Shown: positions 37,855 through 48,220, counted from the stretch's first letter. The stretch: DNA of 64,000 bases from an uncultured delta proteobacterium (GCA_903906315.1 CAIVJW010000132.1:62001-126000), one strand, 5' to 3'. Numbers and translations are program-made. Notes: generated from the sequence alone by a model not told the origin.

Positions 37855-37881
37855 CGCGCGGTCCCGCGCCGGGACCGCGCG
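37855..37881. terminator. Convergent-gene hairpin
   Basis: CGCGCGGTCCC and GGGACCGCGCG are perfect 11-base arms with a 5-base loop, in the gap between convergent genes. A separate 12-base palindrome, AGAGGGCCCTCT, lies at 37821-37832. Both could act as a stem-only terminator for either direction. Confidence 0.5.
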
Positions 37882-37987
37882 TCGGTGGTCCTGGCGAGCG
37901 GCCCGAGCGGGGTGTCGGTGCGGGTCGCGCGTCCCCTCGCGCGCGTGCCCGCCGATCGCCTGGACGAACGAGGTGCGAGGCGACCGA

Positions 37988-39388
<1,401 letters not shown>

Positions 39389-39437
39389 CGCGGTGGATCC
39401 TCCTCTTGGTGTCGCCTGGATCATCGACGCGAGCCGG

Positions 39438-39491
39438 GTGTCGGTTGCGTCGTTCGACGCCTTTCCCCTTTGCGATCGCAGAGTGTCGGTT
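39438..39491. promoter_or_regulatory. Direct repeat in a divergent intergenic region
   Basis: GTGTCGGTT occurs at 39438-39446 and again at 39483-39491, starting 45 bases apart, in the 117 bases between the divergent sigma-54 activator and the outer-membrane protein genes. The second copy touches a TACAGA box that is eight bases before the GTG start. It may be a regulator binding-site pair. Significance is unknown. Confidence 0.35.
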
Positions 39492-39505
39492 TACAGATTT
39501 GGACC

Positions 39506-40324
39506 GTGACGCAGACGACCGCAGGGAGGCTCCTCCGGAGCGCAGTGGGCCTCGCCCTGTCGGCAGCGGTGTCGGCGCTCGCCGTCCCACCCGCCTCCGC
39601 CGAGGAGGCGGTGCCCGGAGGCGCCCCCGCCCCTGCTGACGACGAAGCGCTCGCCGACCAGGGCGCCAAGCGGCCCGCGGCGAAGGATACCCGCGCCGGC
39701 CACTGGCTCCTCTCGGCTCGCACCGACGTGCTCTTCCCTGCGGGCAGCCTCGTCTCGGGCGTCGGATCGGGGAGCGTCCTCGGCGCCGGGCCGAGCTTCG
39801 GCGGTACTGTGGGCTATGGCGTGTCGCGTTCGGCGGCCGCCGAGCTCTCCGCGAGCTACGGCCTCTTCACCGAGACCACGGGGTGCACGGGCTGCTCGGG
39901 GCGCTCCTTCGACGTGGGGCTCGGCTTCTCCTATCGCCTCGCGCAGGGCATCGCGGTCGACCCGTGGGCCAGCTTCGGGATGGGCTACCGCATGGCCAGC
40001 CTGTCGCTGTCGCCGAGCGCAGCGGCTCGCCTGCCCGCCGCGTCGGACAAGGCCTACCACGGCCTCGACGTCGCGAGGCTTGCCCTGGGAGCCGACTTCT
40101 ATCCCGTGCCGTCGTTTGGCGTCGGGCCCTATTTCGGCGCGGATTTCGGCACGTTCTTGGGGCGCCCCACGCCGGAAGGCGGGGCGATCGGCGGTGCGGT
40201 CGTCGACCCGGGGGGGGCCACGTACGCGTTCTTCCACATCGGCCTCCGCATCACCCTCGACCCCATGCGTGGGCCGCTCACGGGCGGCTCTGGCGGCGCG
40301 AAGACGGCGCGCCTCGCGCGGTGA
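39506..40324 (+). CDS. Outer-membrane beta-barrel-like protein
   Basis: 272 residues from a GTG. A clear signal peptide (about 1-33) ends at VPPASA. The mature protein alternates hydrophobic and polar residues in strand-like runs rich in Gly and aromatic residues (AAELSASYGLF, SFDVGLGFSYRLA, VDPWASFGMGYRM, FFHIGLRITL). That is typical of eight- or ten-strand OmpA/OmpW-like barrels. One Cys pair (CTGC) lies in a loop. It runs into the PP2C gene with a four-base gap. No closer family can be named. Confidence 0.72.
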   Translation: MTQTTAGRLLRSAVGLALSAAVSALAVPPASAEEAVPGGAPAPADDEALADQGAKRPAAKDTRAGHWLLSARTDVLFPAGSLVSGVGSGSVLGAGPSFGGTVGYGVSRSAAAELSASYGLFTETTGCTGCSGRSFDVGLGFSYRLAQGIAVDPWASFGMGYRMASLSLSPSAAARLPAASDKAYHGLDVARLALGADFYPVPSFGVGPYFGADFGTFLGRPTPEGGAIGGAVVDPGGATYAFFHIGLRITLDPMRGPLTGGSGGAKTARLAR

Positions 40325-40328
40325 GCCC

Positions 40329-41903
40329 ATGACCTCCGAGCGCGAATCGAGCGATGGCACGAACGTCCCGGCCCCTACGCCGGCCGCCCCAGGCGTCGCT
40401 CGTCCGCCCGAAGCCCCGCGGCCCAGGCCGAGTCGGCCCGGCGCCGTGCCGCCTCCGGTGCCCTCGCGCCCACGGCCGCCGCCCGCTCCGGGTGTCGTCG
40501 CGTCGCAGGAGGGGGCGCTGCCTGCCGCGTCGACCGCGGAGACCGGACCGTGGCGGCCCACCGTTCGGTCGGGCGGCGTCACCGACGTCGGCAAGCTCCG
40601 CAAGCACAACGAAGACCACCTGCTCGTTCGCCCGGATGTCGGCCTGTTCGTCGTCGCGGACGGCATGGGCGGCCACAACGCGGGTGACGTCGCGAGTCGG
40701 CTGGCCACGACCTCGATCAACAACTTCTTCGACGCGACCCGAACGGGTCCCGTTCCCGGCGATCCGACCAGCCAGGACGAGGGCTTGAGCTCGGACGCGC
40801 GCCGCGTGACGGCCGCCGTGCGCAAGGCGAACTCCGACGTGCACGAGATCTCGAGCACGCATAGGCAGCACCGCGGCATGGGATCGACCGTCGTCGCGCT
40901 GTACGTGCCGCGCGCGAGCGGCTTCGTACACGTAGCGCACGTCGGCGACAGCCGCTGCTACCGGTTCCGCGCGGGGGTGCTCGAGCAGCTGACGCGCGAC
41001 CACTCGCTCATCAACGATGCCCTCGAGCTGAAGCCGGACCTGACGCCCGCCGAGCTGGCGCGGCTCCCGAAGAACATCATCACGCGCGCGCTCGGCATGA
41101 AGGACGCCGTGGCCGTCGACGTCCGAAGCGAGCCGCTGCGGCCAGGCGACACGTTCCTGCTCTGCTCGGACGGCCTCACCGGGCCCGTGAAGGACGCGCA
41201 GATTCGCGACGTCCTGGCGGCTGGCGGTGACGTCCACGCGATGTGCGTGAAGCTCGTGGGTCTGGCCAATGACGGCGGCGGTAACGACAACATCAGCGCC
41301 GTCGTCATCCGTGCCGACGCCGAGGACGTCGAGGTCGAGCTGGTCGAGGTCGACGCGCTGTTGAGCAGCGCCCCACCCCCGGATCCGAAGGTCGCCACGG
41401 CGCCGGTTCGTCCCCCACCCCGCCCGCCCGCCCGGCCCGCTGCCGGGTCCGCTACGGAGCCCGTGACCGAGGTCGTCCGCGCGGCGCGCCCCGAGGTATT
41501 TGCTGGCGAAGGGCCGACGCGCCCCGAGCGTCCGCCCTCCCGTGTCGCGGCCCTCCCGCGGCCCGCGGAGCCCTCGCCGATGCCGCCGCCCTCGGTGCGG
41601 AAGCTCGAGACGCCCGCCGCGCTCCCGCCCGTCGCGCGCGCCGCGCTGCCTGCGGCGTTGTCGGTCGACTTCGACGACGAGCTGGACGTCGACCCGACGG
41701 GGCTGGCGATCCCCACGCGGGAGGCGCCGTCGCCGGCCGCCCTCGCGCCCCGTCCGCCCCCCGTCGAGCTTGCGCCGCCCGAGTCGTCGGCCTCCGCGAC
41801 GGACCGCCTCGCGCGCTACAGGGTCGCGCGCTGTCGCGAGTGCGATGCGGAGCTCCTCGTCGGCAACTCATTTTGCGTCGAGTGCGGCACGCGCATCGGA
41901 TAG
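40329..41903 (+). CDS. PP2C-type Ser/Thr protein phosphatase with C-terminal zinc ribbon
   Basis: 524 residues. A Pro-rich N-terminus (to about 80) precedes a complete PP2C domain (about 80-335) carrying the metal ligands: RKHNEDHLL, VVADGMGGH, GSTVV, HVGDSRCYR, CSDGLTG and NDNIS. A long Pro-rich linker follows. The protein ends with a zinc ribbon CRECDAELLVGNSFCVECG, close to the CxxC...CxxC style of the zinc-ribbon kinase encoded at 20177. It probably reverses Ser/Thr phosphorylation set by the kinases in this window. It is four bases downstream of the barrel gene and 23 bases upstream of the subtilase, so the three look like one operon. Confidence 0.88.
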   Translation: MTSERESSDGTNVPAPTPAAPGVARPPEAPRPRPSRPGAVPPPVPSRPRPPPAPGVVASQEGALPAASTAETGPWRPTVRSGGVTDVGKLRKHNEDHLLVRPDVGLFVVADGMGGHNAGDVASRLATTSINNFFDATRTGPVPGDPTSQDEGLSSDARRVTAAVRKANSDVHEISSTHRQHRGMGSTVVALYVPRASGFVHVAHVGDSRCYRFRAGVLEQLTRDHSLINDALELKPDLTPAELARLPKNIITRALGMKDAVAVDVRSEPLRPGDTFLLCSDGLTGPVKDAQIRDVLAAGGDVHAMCVKLVGLANDGGGNDNISAVVIRADAEDVEVELVEVDALLSSAPPPDPKVATAPVRPPPRPPARPAAGSATEPVTEVVRAARPEVFAGEGPTRPERPPSRVAALPRPAEPSPMPPPSVRKLETPAALPPVARAALPAALSVDFDDELDVDPTGLAIPTREAPSPAALAPRPPPVELAPPESSASATDRLARYRVARCRECDAELLVGNSFCVECGTRIG

Positions 41904-41926
41904 CGCTCGCCGACACGAAAGGACCG

Positions 41927-43075
41927 ATGCCGCGTCAACGATCGACGCCGCCCCCGCGGGGGCGACGAATTCTGCCCATCGCCGAGCGCCTCGGCGCCGA
42001 CGACCGCTTCGCCGGTCGGGGCGTGACCATGGCGTTCCTCGACGCGGGGTTCTTCGCGCACCCCGACCTCGTCACGCCGCGCGATCGCATCGTCGCCTAC
42101 CACGACATCTTCCTCCGGCGCACCTCGAGGCGCGCGCTCGAGCAGCCCAACGTGTCGGCGTGGCACGGGATGATGACCTCCGTCGTCGCCGCGGGGAACG
42201 GCGCGCTCTCGGGCGGTCGGTACCGCGGCCTCGCCCACGAGGCGGACCTCGTGCTCGTGAAGGTAGGCTCCGCGACCCGCATCGCACACGACGACATCCG
42301 CCGCGGGATCGAGTGGGTGATCGACCAGCGCGAGCGCTACCGCATCCGCATCCTCAACATCTCGTGCGGCGGCGACTGGGAGGCTTCGTACCTCGAAGAC
42401 CCGCTCTCGCGCGCTGCGGAGGACGCCACGCGGGCGGGCATCGTCGTCATCGCCGCGGTCGGCAATGCCGGCAACGAGCCCCGGCCGCGCGTGCTGCCTC
42501 CCGCGAGCGCGCCGAGCGTCGTGACCGTCGGCGGCTTCGACGACGACGGCGTGGGCTCCGGCACGGGGCACTACCACTCCTCGTATGGCCCGACCTTCGA
42601 CGGCCTCCAGAAGCCGGACGTCATCGCGCCCGCCATCTGGGTCGCGGCGCCGATCCTCCCCGGCACGCCGACCTCGGACCAGGCTCGGCTCGTGTCGCTG
42701 CTCGACGGCCTCGAGGACCACGACCTCGCGCGCTGCCTCGCGGAGCACGCCGGCGTCGACCCGGACCTCGACGCGCTCGTGACCCGCGAAGCGTACCTCA
42801 TCCGCCAGGCGCTCGCCGCCAAGCGCCACGACCAGAAGGTCATCTCGGGCCACTACAAGCACGTCGACGGGACGTCGTTCTCGGCGCCGATCGTCGGCTC
42901 GGTGGTCGCGCAGATGATCGAGGCCAACCCCCGGCTCTCGCCCCAGGCCATTCGGCGGATCCTCGTCGAGACGGCCGAGCGGCTGCCCGGCATCGCGCCG
43001 CAGCGTCAGGGCTTCGGCGTCGTGCGCCCCCGCGCGGCCGTCGCCGCCGCCGTGGCGTACCAGCCTCCGACCTGA
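41927..43075 (+). CDS. Subtilisin-like serine protease (S8), no signal peptide
   Basis: 382 residues with the full catalytic triad: Asp in MAFLDAGFFAHPDL, His in WHGMMTSVVAAG, Ser in DGTSFSAPIV, and the oxyanion Asn in AAVGNAGNE. Between the Asn block and the Ser is an insertion of roughly 70 residues (with LLDGLEDHDLARCLAEH) that is not in subtilisin. The N-terminus PRQRSTPPPRGRR has no signal peptide or propeptide, so a cytoplasmic enzyme is suggested. It follows the PP2C gene. A role in regulated proteolysis is a guess. Confidence 0.85.
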   Translation: MPRQRSTPPPRGRRILPIAERLGADDRFAGRGVTMAFLDAGFFAHPDLVTPRDRIVAYHDIFLRRTSRRALEQPNVSAWHGMMTSVVAAGNGALSGGRYRGLAHEADLVLVKVGSATRIAHDDIRRGIEWVIDQRERYRIRILNISCGGDWEASYLEDPLSRAAEDATRAGIVVIAAVGNAGNEPRPRVLPPASAPSVVTVGGFDDDGVGSGTGHYHSSYGPTFDGLQKPDVIAPAIWVAAPILPGTPTSDQARLVSLLDGLEDHDLARCLAEHAGVDPDLDALVTREAYLIRQALAAKRHDQKVISGHYKHVDGTSFSAPIVGSVVAQMIEANPRLSPQAIRRILVETAERLPGIAPQRQGFGVVRPRAAVAAAVAYQPPT

Positions 43076-43084
43076 CGCGCGCCC

Positions 43085-44881
43085 CTATCCGGGCGTCGCC
43101 GCGACGGTGAGGCGGTTGCGCCCCCCGCTCTTCGAGGCGTAGAGCGCCCGATCCGCGGCCTCGAACAGCGCCTTGCGAGCGTCGGCGTGCGCTGGGAACG
43201 CGGCGAGGCCGATCGAGACGGTCACGCTGAGCGCCTGGCCCTCGTAGTCGACCGTCGACGCTGCGATGCGCGCGCGGAACGCGTCGACCTCGACGGCGGC
43301 GGTGGCGGCGTCGGTGTTCGGCAGGATCATGCAGAGCTCCTCGCCGCCGTAGCGGAAGGCCGAGTCGGCCGTGCCCACGCGGGCGGCCTCGCCGAAGAGC
43401 TTCCCGACGCGCGCGAGCACCGCGTCGCCGGCCTTGTGGCCGTACGTGTCGTTGAACCGCTTGAAGTGGTCGATGTCGATGACCGCGAGGGCCAGCGGCG
43501 CGCCGCTCTGCCGCGCGTGATCGATCTCGGTCTCCAGCGTCGACTCGAAGTGGCGCGCGTTGTAGAGGCCCGTCAGGCGGTCGGTGATCGAGGCCGTGTA
43601 CAGGCGGGCCTTGTTGAGGTTCACGGCGGCCTGGTCGGCGAGCGACAGGAGCAGCTGCTCGTCGTCCTCGCCGAAGCGCCCGAGCGGGTCGAGCTCGACC
43701 TTGCCGTCGACGTCCTTCACCTTGTTCGTGATGGTCATCACGCCCATGACCTCACCGCCGTGCAGGAGCGGCGCCGCGAGGATGCAGTAGACGACGTTGC
43801 GCCCCACCTGCTCGATGCGCGCTCGGTCGTTGATGCGGACCGGCCGCTTCAGCTTCGCGGCGCGTCCCGCGACGCCCTCGCCGAGCGCGAAGGCCTTCGT
43901 CGCGAGGCGCCCGTCGTTGATCGCCTCGAGCGTCGCCTTCGGGATGTTGCCCCAGACGACCTTGATCTCGAGGGTCTGCGTCTCGGGGTTGTAGAGCATG
44001 AGGTTGGCCTTCTGGGCGCGCAGCGCCTGAACGGCCGAGGTCAGCGTCTCCTTCGTCAGCGCCTTGAAGTCGTTGACGTTCGCGAGCTGCTGGTTGACGT
44101 CGTAGAGCGTGCGCAGGTTCGCCAGGATGCGGGCGTTCTTCTCGTACTTGACGGTCGAGTCGATGTTCGTCGCTGCGACCGCGGCGATCTCCTGCAGGAA
44201 CGCGTATTCGCTCTCGGGGATCTGCGTGCCGTCCTCGCATTCGCCGAGGGTCAACAGGCCGAGCACGTCGTTGCCGCGGACGAGCGGCACCCAGACGTCG
44301 GACCGCAGGGCCGCGAGGCTCCACCGACGGAACGCGGTCTTGAAGCGAGGCAGCCGCTGCATGTCGCGGACGCTGAAGACGTGGCCCTGGTGGATGAGCT
44401 GCCACAAGAGGCCCTGGTCGCGGGGGATCTTGAACATCAAGGTCTCCTCCCGCCCGCCGTCGCGCTCCACGAAGTCCTCGAGCCCGTGGTAGGCGCGCAC
44501 GCGGTAGAAGACGTCGTCCGGGTCGAGGTCGTCCAGCAGCAGCACCGCAGAGCAGGTCGCCCCGTACCGCTCGCGGCACACGGCCATGAAGGCGTGCAGC
44601 AGCGACTCGACCGCCAGGATCTCGGAGAAGCCCTTGCCGGACTGCAGGAGGGCTCGCATCTCGAAGACGGCGGTGTCGAGCTCGATGGCCTTGTCGCGCC
44701 AGTGAGCGAGCTGCGTGCGGAGGGCGGCGACCGTGTCGGACTCGGCGTTGCCGTGCGGCGGCAGCCGGCTCATGCGCGCGGGCCGCCAGCTCGTGCGCCC
44801 GGTGTCCGGGTTCTCGAGCAGCCGGTCGGTCAGGGGCGCTTCGAGGGTGCCGTCGTCCTGCTCGTCGTGCACGTCGTTCAC
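43085..44881 (-). CDS. GAF-domain diguanylate cyclase
   Basis: 598 residues from a GTG. A coiled segment (about 48-85) and two GAF-like domains (about 90-250 and 265-420) precede a GGDEF domain (about 430-595). The signature is RYGGEEL, the active variant, with DIDHFKRFNDTYGHKAGD upstream supplying metal and GTP contacts. No inhibitory RxxD was checked with certainty. The protein should make cyclic-di-GMP in response to ligands or partners of the GAF domains. No membrane segments are seen. It ends nine bases from the convergent subtilase gene. Confidence 0.88.
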   Translation of the reverse strand: MNDVHDEQDDGTLEAPLTDRLLENPDTGRTSWRPARMSRLPPHGNAESDTVAALRTQLAHWRDKAIELDTAVFEMRALLQSGKGFSEILAVESLLHAFMAVCRERYGATCSAVLLLDDLDPDDVFYRVRAYHGLEDFVERDGGREETLMFKIPRDQGLLWQLIHQGHVFSVRDMQRLPRFKTAFRRWSLAALRSDVWVPLVRGNDVLGLLTLGECEDGTQIPESEYAFLQEIAAVAATNIDSTVKYEKNARILANLRTLYDVNQQLANVNDFKALTKETLTSAVQALRAQKANLMLYNPETQTLEIKVVWGNIPKATLEAINDGRLATKAFALGEGVAGRAAKLKRPVRINDRARIEQVGRNVVYCILAAPLLHGGEVMGVMTITNKVKDVDGKVELDPLGRFGEDDEQLLLSLADQAAVNLNKARLYTASITDRLTGLYNARHFESTLETEIDHARQSGAPLALAVIDIDHFKRFNDTYGHKAGDAVLARVGKLFGEAARVGTADSAFRYGGEELCMILPNTDAATAAVEVDAFRARIAASTVDYEGQALSVTVSIGLAAFPAHADARKALFEAADRALYASKSGGRNRLTVAATPG

Positions 44882-44918
44882 TATCGGTGACTCCGGAGGA
44901 ACCTCAAGAGACGTGACC

Positions 44919-46076
44919 TCAACCGCCGAAGAGGCCGGGGATCGATGGGAACGGGAGTGGCGTGCCGCCGGACGCGCGCCAGCCGTTTGCCGTCTGCTGG
45001 ACGATGGGAATGCGCATGAGCGGATGCGGGTGCGTCAAGAGGAAGCCGAGCGCCACGGTCTGGACGGAGAGCTTGTCGAGCGTGGCGAAGAAGCCGAGCG
45101 TCAGCATCGCCCCCTCCTCGTTCCACTTCGCGCCCTGCCGCCGCGCCCCGGCCGCAAGGAGGTTGTTCGTCCCGGCGACGTCGGCGGCGATCTCGTTCGG
45201 CTGATTGAACGCCGGCAAGGCCCGCGAGAGCACGCGCCCGAAATCGGCCGGCGAGACGCCGCGGCTGCCGGCCTGGCCGTTGGCGCAGCCGGTGTGGCCG
45301 AGGTGGTGATGGCCGAGCTCGTGGCCGAGGACGAAGGCGATCTGCTCGGCGAGCAGCTGATGCTGGCGCGCCACCTTGCGCGCATCGCCGTGCTGGCCTG
45401 GGTCGATCATCCCCGGAGGGGGCTTCGGGAGAGGCGATTTGGGGCGGAGTCCCTGCGCGATGAGGTTCCCGTACTGGTCCACCTTTCGCGTGCCGAAGAG
45501 CTCGTCGGTGGCCTTGAATTGCGCCGTGAAGGCCTCGACCTCGAGCAGGCCGTCGGTGATGGCCATCAGCGGCGCCCCGGCGTCGTCGCATGCCGCAAAG
45601 GCGTTCACCTCGCCGACGGTCGGGTCCGCGACGAGCGGGATGCCCTGCACCTTGGCCTGCGACGCGGGGGGCAGCGCCGCGACGAGCTCTGCGAGCACCG
45701 AGCTGGCTTCCTGGCGGAGCCAGCCGACGTCGACGTTGTTGATGGGGTCGTTGCCGACGGGAGGCCCCGGGGGGACGGGCGCCGGCGGCTGTCCCTGCGG
45801 GAACGAGCCGGGAGGCGGCGCCTGCCCCGGCTGCTGCGGATAGCCGGGTTGCTGCGGGTAGCCCTGCTGCGTATAGCCGGGTTGCTGCGGGTAGCCTTGC
45901 TGCGGATAGCCGGGTTGCTGCGGGTAGCCCTGCTGCGGATAGCCGTAGCCGTAGCCGGGTTGGGTGGGCGGCGTCGCGGTCGTCGGGCGACACGCCGGGA
46001 GCATGAGCACCGCGGCGGCGAGGAGCGAGGCGGAGGCGGCGGAGAGCTTCGACGAGGTCGGCGCGGGCGTCGGCAT
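44919..46076 (-). CDS. M48-family peptidase lipoprotein with YPQQPG repeats
   Basis: 385 residues from the ATG at 46076. A signal peptide ends in the lipobox VLMLPAC. Residues ~43-85 are a tandem repeat of YPQQPG and YPQQG units, a flexible tether. The peptidase domain follows: zinc motif HELGHHHLGH and the downstream NEIAADVAG supplying the third ligand, as in M48 (HEXXH...ExxxD). It probably cleaves or quality-controls envelope proteins from the periplasmic side (Htpx/LoiP-like). The start is preceded by GCTATGCT, a -10-like box eight bases upstream. It lies 37 bases upstream of the cyclase gene. Confidence 0.83.
   Translation of the reverse strand: MPTPAPTSSKLSAASASLLAAAVLMLPACRPTTATPPTQPGYGYGYPQQGYPQQPGYPQQGYPQQPGYTQQGYPQQPGYPQQPGQAPPPGSFPQGQPPAPVPPGPPVGNDPINNVDVGWLRQEASSVLAELVAALPPASQAKVQGIPLVADPTVGEVNAFAACDDAGAPLMAITDGLLEVEAFTAQFKATDELFGTRKVDQYGNLIAQGLRPKSPLPKPPPGMIDPGQHGDARKVARQHQLLAEQIAFVLGHELGHHHLGHTGCANGQAGSRGVSPADFGRVLSRALPAFNQPNEIAADVAGTNNLLAAGARRQGAKWNEEGAMLTLGFFATLDKLSVQTVALGFLLTHPHPLMRIPIVQQTANGWRASGGTPLPFPSIPGLFGG
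45841..45939. repeat. Three tandem 33-bp repeats within the M48 gene
   Basis: Units begin at 45841, 45874 and 45907 and differ by only a few bases, mostly synonymous. Being 33 bases long they keep the reading frame and encode 11-residue Tyr/Pro/Gln repeats. The near identity suggests recent unit duplication. They are coding and are not a CRISPR. Confidence 0.85.
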
Positions 46077-46084
46077 GTCCTGCG

Positions 46085-46090
46085 AGCATA
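46085..46090 (-). promoter_or_regulatory. Putative -10 box for a leaderless M48 transcript
   Basis: On the minus strand GCGCTATGCT contains TATGCT, followed after eight bases by the ATG. The same sequence context precedes the transaldolase gene at 8498-8506. Confidence 0.42.
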
Positions 46091-46203
46091 GCGCAGGATC
46101 GCGCGAGTGGCGGAGCGGCCGGGCGTAAGCCGTGGCAGGGCGGCGCCGTTGCCCTGACGTGAGCCGCTTGCGAACCGGTGCGCGTCCAGGTCTCGAGGCC
46201 CGA

Positions 46204-46779
46204 ATGAAGCGAGTGATGCCCTCCCACCGGCCCCTGTTGGCCTTCGTTTCCGCCGGCGCGGTCGCGGCGCTGGCGGCCTGCGGGGCCGCGCCCATGCAGG
46301 GGCCGTCCGGCGCAAAAGGCGCAGAGAGCGCGCCGGCGTTCGCGGCGTCGGTGACGGTCGACGAGGTCGTTGCCGAGCTCGCTCGCGCGGAGGCCGCCGT
46401 CGACGTGGCGCTCGGCGGCGGTCTGCGGTTCGCCGAGGCGCCCGGTCGCGCGGGAGCGCGGCGCGACGAGAAGGAGGACAAGGCGCTGGCCCAGGGTACA
46501 GCGAAGCCGGCGCCCGCGTCCCCCGCGCAGCCGTCCGCTCAGGCGGCGCCGAGGGCCGAACGCGGGCCCGCCGACGACCGCGCCGGCGCGGCGGCCGAGC
46601 TCGCGACGCAGAGCCCGTGCGCGACCGCGTGCCGCGCCCTCGCCTCGATGGAGCGCGCGGTCGAGCACCTGTGTGGGCTCGCCGGGGCCGGCGACGCCCG
46701 CTGCGAGAGCGCCCGAACCCGCGCCCGCACCGCCGCCGAGCGGGTACGCTCCGGCTGCCCGACCTGCCCCACCGAGTGA
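46204..46779 (+). CDS. Small Ala-rich lipoprotein of unknown function
   Basis: 191 residues from the ATG at 46204. The signal peptide ends AAALAAC-like (VAALAAC), a good lipobox. The mature protein is Ala-rich with a charged central linker and ends in a helical segment with five Cys (SPCATACRALASM, EHLCGLAG, CESARTR, GCPTCP), which could form disulfide-linked helices. There is no recognisable family. It is divergent from the M48 gene, with about 130 bases between the two starts. The following kinase gene starts 86 bases later with its own -10-like box. Confidence 0.6.
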   Translation: MKRVMPSHRPLLAFVSAGAVAALAACGAAPMQGPSGAKGAESAPAFAASVTVDEVVAELARAEAAVDVALGGGLRFAEAPGRAGARRDEKEDKALAQGTAKPAPASPAQPSAQAAPRAERGPADDRAGAAAELATQSPCATACRALASMERAVEHLCGLAGAGDARCESARTRARTAAERVRSGCPTCPTE

Positions 46780-46850
46780 TCCGGGTCCCGTCCTTTCCGC
46801 TTCCGCTCGCCCTCGCCGCCGGGTGTTTTCCCGCGCCGGCCGGGCGGTGC

Positions 46851-46856
46851 TAAACG
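46851..46856 (+). promoter_or_regulatory. Putative -10 box for the second Ser/Thr kinase gene
   Basis: TGCTAAACG gives TAAACG, nine bases before the GTG. No Shine-Dalgarno lies in the gap. The match to TATAAT is weaker than at the other boxes. Confidence 0.35.
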
Positions 46857-46865
46857 CACCGCGCC

Positions 46866-48134
46866 GTGTCCGAATCGATGGCGCCACCCCCGTCGCGCAC
46901 CGCTGGTTCGGGGCGCGGTGTGCGTGACGACGCGCTGCCCTCGGCGATCGGCCGCTACGAGGTCCGGCGGCGGCTCGGCGAGGGCGCGATGGGGCGCGTG
47001 CTGCTCGCGCACGACCCGATCCTCGATCGCGACGTCGCGGTGAAGCACCTGCGCGACGACCTCCGGATCCCCCGCGACGTGCGCGATGGGCTCGTCGTGC
47101 GGATGCGTCACGAGGCGCGCGCCGCCGCTCGCGTCGCGCACCCGAACCTGGTCACGCTCCACGACATGGGTGAGGACCCCGAGGTGGGGCTCTTCCTCGT
47201 GTTCGAGTACGTGCCGGGGCCGACCTTGAAACAGCGACTCGACGACGGGCCCCTCCCGGCGGACGAAATCGCGGTCATGGCGCGCGAGCTCGGTGAGGCC
47301 CTCTCGTGCGCGCACGAGGCAGGCGTCCTGCACCGAGACATCAAGCCGGACAACATCATCCTCTCCCGGTGGGGCGCGAAAATCGCCGATTTTGGCATCG
47401 CGCGCGTGCCCGACTCCACGCTGACGCACGTCGGCGGCGTCCTCGGCACCCCGGCGTACAGCGCGCCGGAGACCTTTCGCACGAGCACGTTCTCCGCGCA
47501 GAGCGACCAATTCTCGCTCGCCGCGTCGATCTACGAGGCGCTCTCGGGGCAGCGCGCGTTCCCGGGCGACGACTCGGTCTCCGTGACCTCTCGCATCGCG
47601 AACGACCCGCCTGCGCTCGTCGCGTCGAGCCTGGGGCTGTCGCACGTCGTGGACGACGTGCTCGGGCGCGCGATGGCGAAGGACCCGGCCGCGCGCTTCC
47701 CGAGCTGCGAGGCGTTCGGGGGCGCGCTCGCGGCGTCGCTCGGGGGGCGCGAGGCGCTCGGGGACTTGGCGCGATCGGCCGGATCTTTCGGCTCCGCCGG
47801 AGCGACCGCCGCGACCGAGCGGAGGACGGGGCAGATCTTGCTGGGTGCGGCCGTCATCGCCGTCACGGCCGCGCTCATCGCGCGGACGGCGACGCGGTCG
47901 GTGGAGGCGCCGACCGAGGCCGCGGCTCCGGTGGCGACCGTCGGGTTCTCCGCGCTGCCGCCGCCGTCGGCGTCCGCTCACCGCCGACCCCCGGCGCCCC
48001 GGCAGCGGGCGCCGCGCGCGCCGGCGAGCACCGAGCCGATCGGCGCCGCTTCTGCCCGCGTCGATCCGGCCGACGCGGGCGCCCCCGCTGCCTCGGCCTC
48101 GGCGTCCTCCACCGCCACGGGCGGCGCGCCGTAG
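46866..48134 (+). CDS. Membrane Ser/Thr protein kinase (Hanks type)
   Basis: 422 residues from a GTG. The kinase domain spans about 30-290: glycine loop LGEGAMGRV, VAVKHL with the catalytic Lys, HRDIKPDN, ADFGI and TPAYSAPE. All active-site residues are present. One membrane helix (about 320-342, QILLGAAVIAVTAALIA) leads to a short Pro/Ala/Ser-rich external tail of about 80 residues with no sensor domain visible. It could act with the PP2C phosphatase and the FHA activator encoded nearby. It is followed by the MopE-like gene on the same strand. Confidence 0.88.
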   Translation: MSESMAPPPSRTAGSGRGVRDDALPSAIGRYEVRRRLGEGAMGRVLLAHDPILDRDVAVKHLRDDLRIPRDVRDGLVVRMRHEARAAARVAHPNLVTLHDMGEDPEVGLFLVFEYVPGPTLKQRLDDGPLPADEIAVMARELGEALSCAHEAGVLHRDIKPDNIILSRWGAKIADFGIARVPDSTLTHVGGVLGTPAYSAPETFRTSTFSAQSDQFSLAASIYEALSGQRAFPGDDSVSVTSRIANDPPALVASSLGLSHVVDDVLGRAMAKDPAARFPSCEAFGGALAASLGGREALGDLARSAGSFGSAGATAATERRTGQILLGAAVIAVTAALIARTATRSVEAPTEAAAPVATVGFSALPPPSASAHRRPPAPRQRAPRAPASTEPIGAASARVDPADAGAPAASASASSTATGGAP

Positions 48135-48205
48135 CGCGCGCGGTTCGCCCGCCCCGAGTCGCTCCGGGGGCTCCGCAGATCGCGCGGGTCCACCGCCTTC
48201 GATGC

Positions 48206-48211
48206 TAGGAT
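48206..48211 (+). promoter_or_regulatory. Putative extended -10 box upstream of the MopE-like gene
   Basis: ATGCTAGGAT contains TAGGAT with TGC in front, and the ATG follows after nine bases. The gap is GC-rich and has no ribosome-binding site. Confidence 0.4.
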
Positions 48212-48220
48212 GCCGCGCGA

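Noticed and set aside
45841-45939. CRISPR-like repeats
   Set aside because: The repeats are contiguous without spacers, in frame, and encode a Tyr/Pro/Gln tether.
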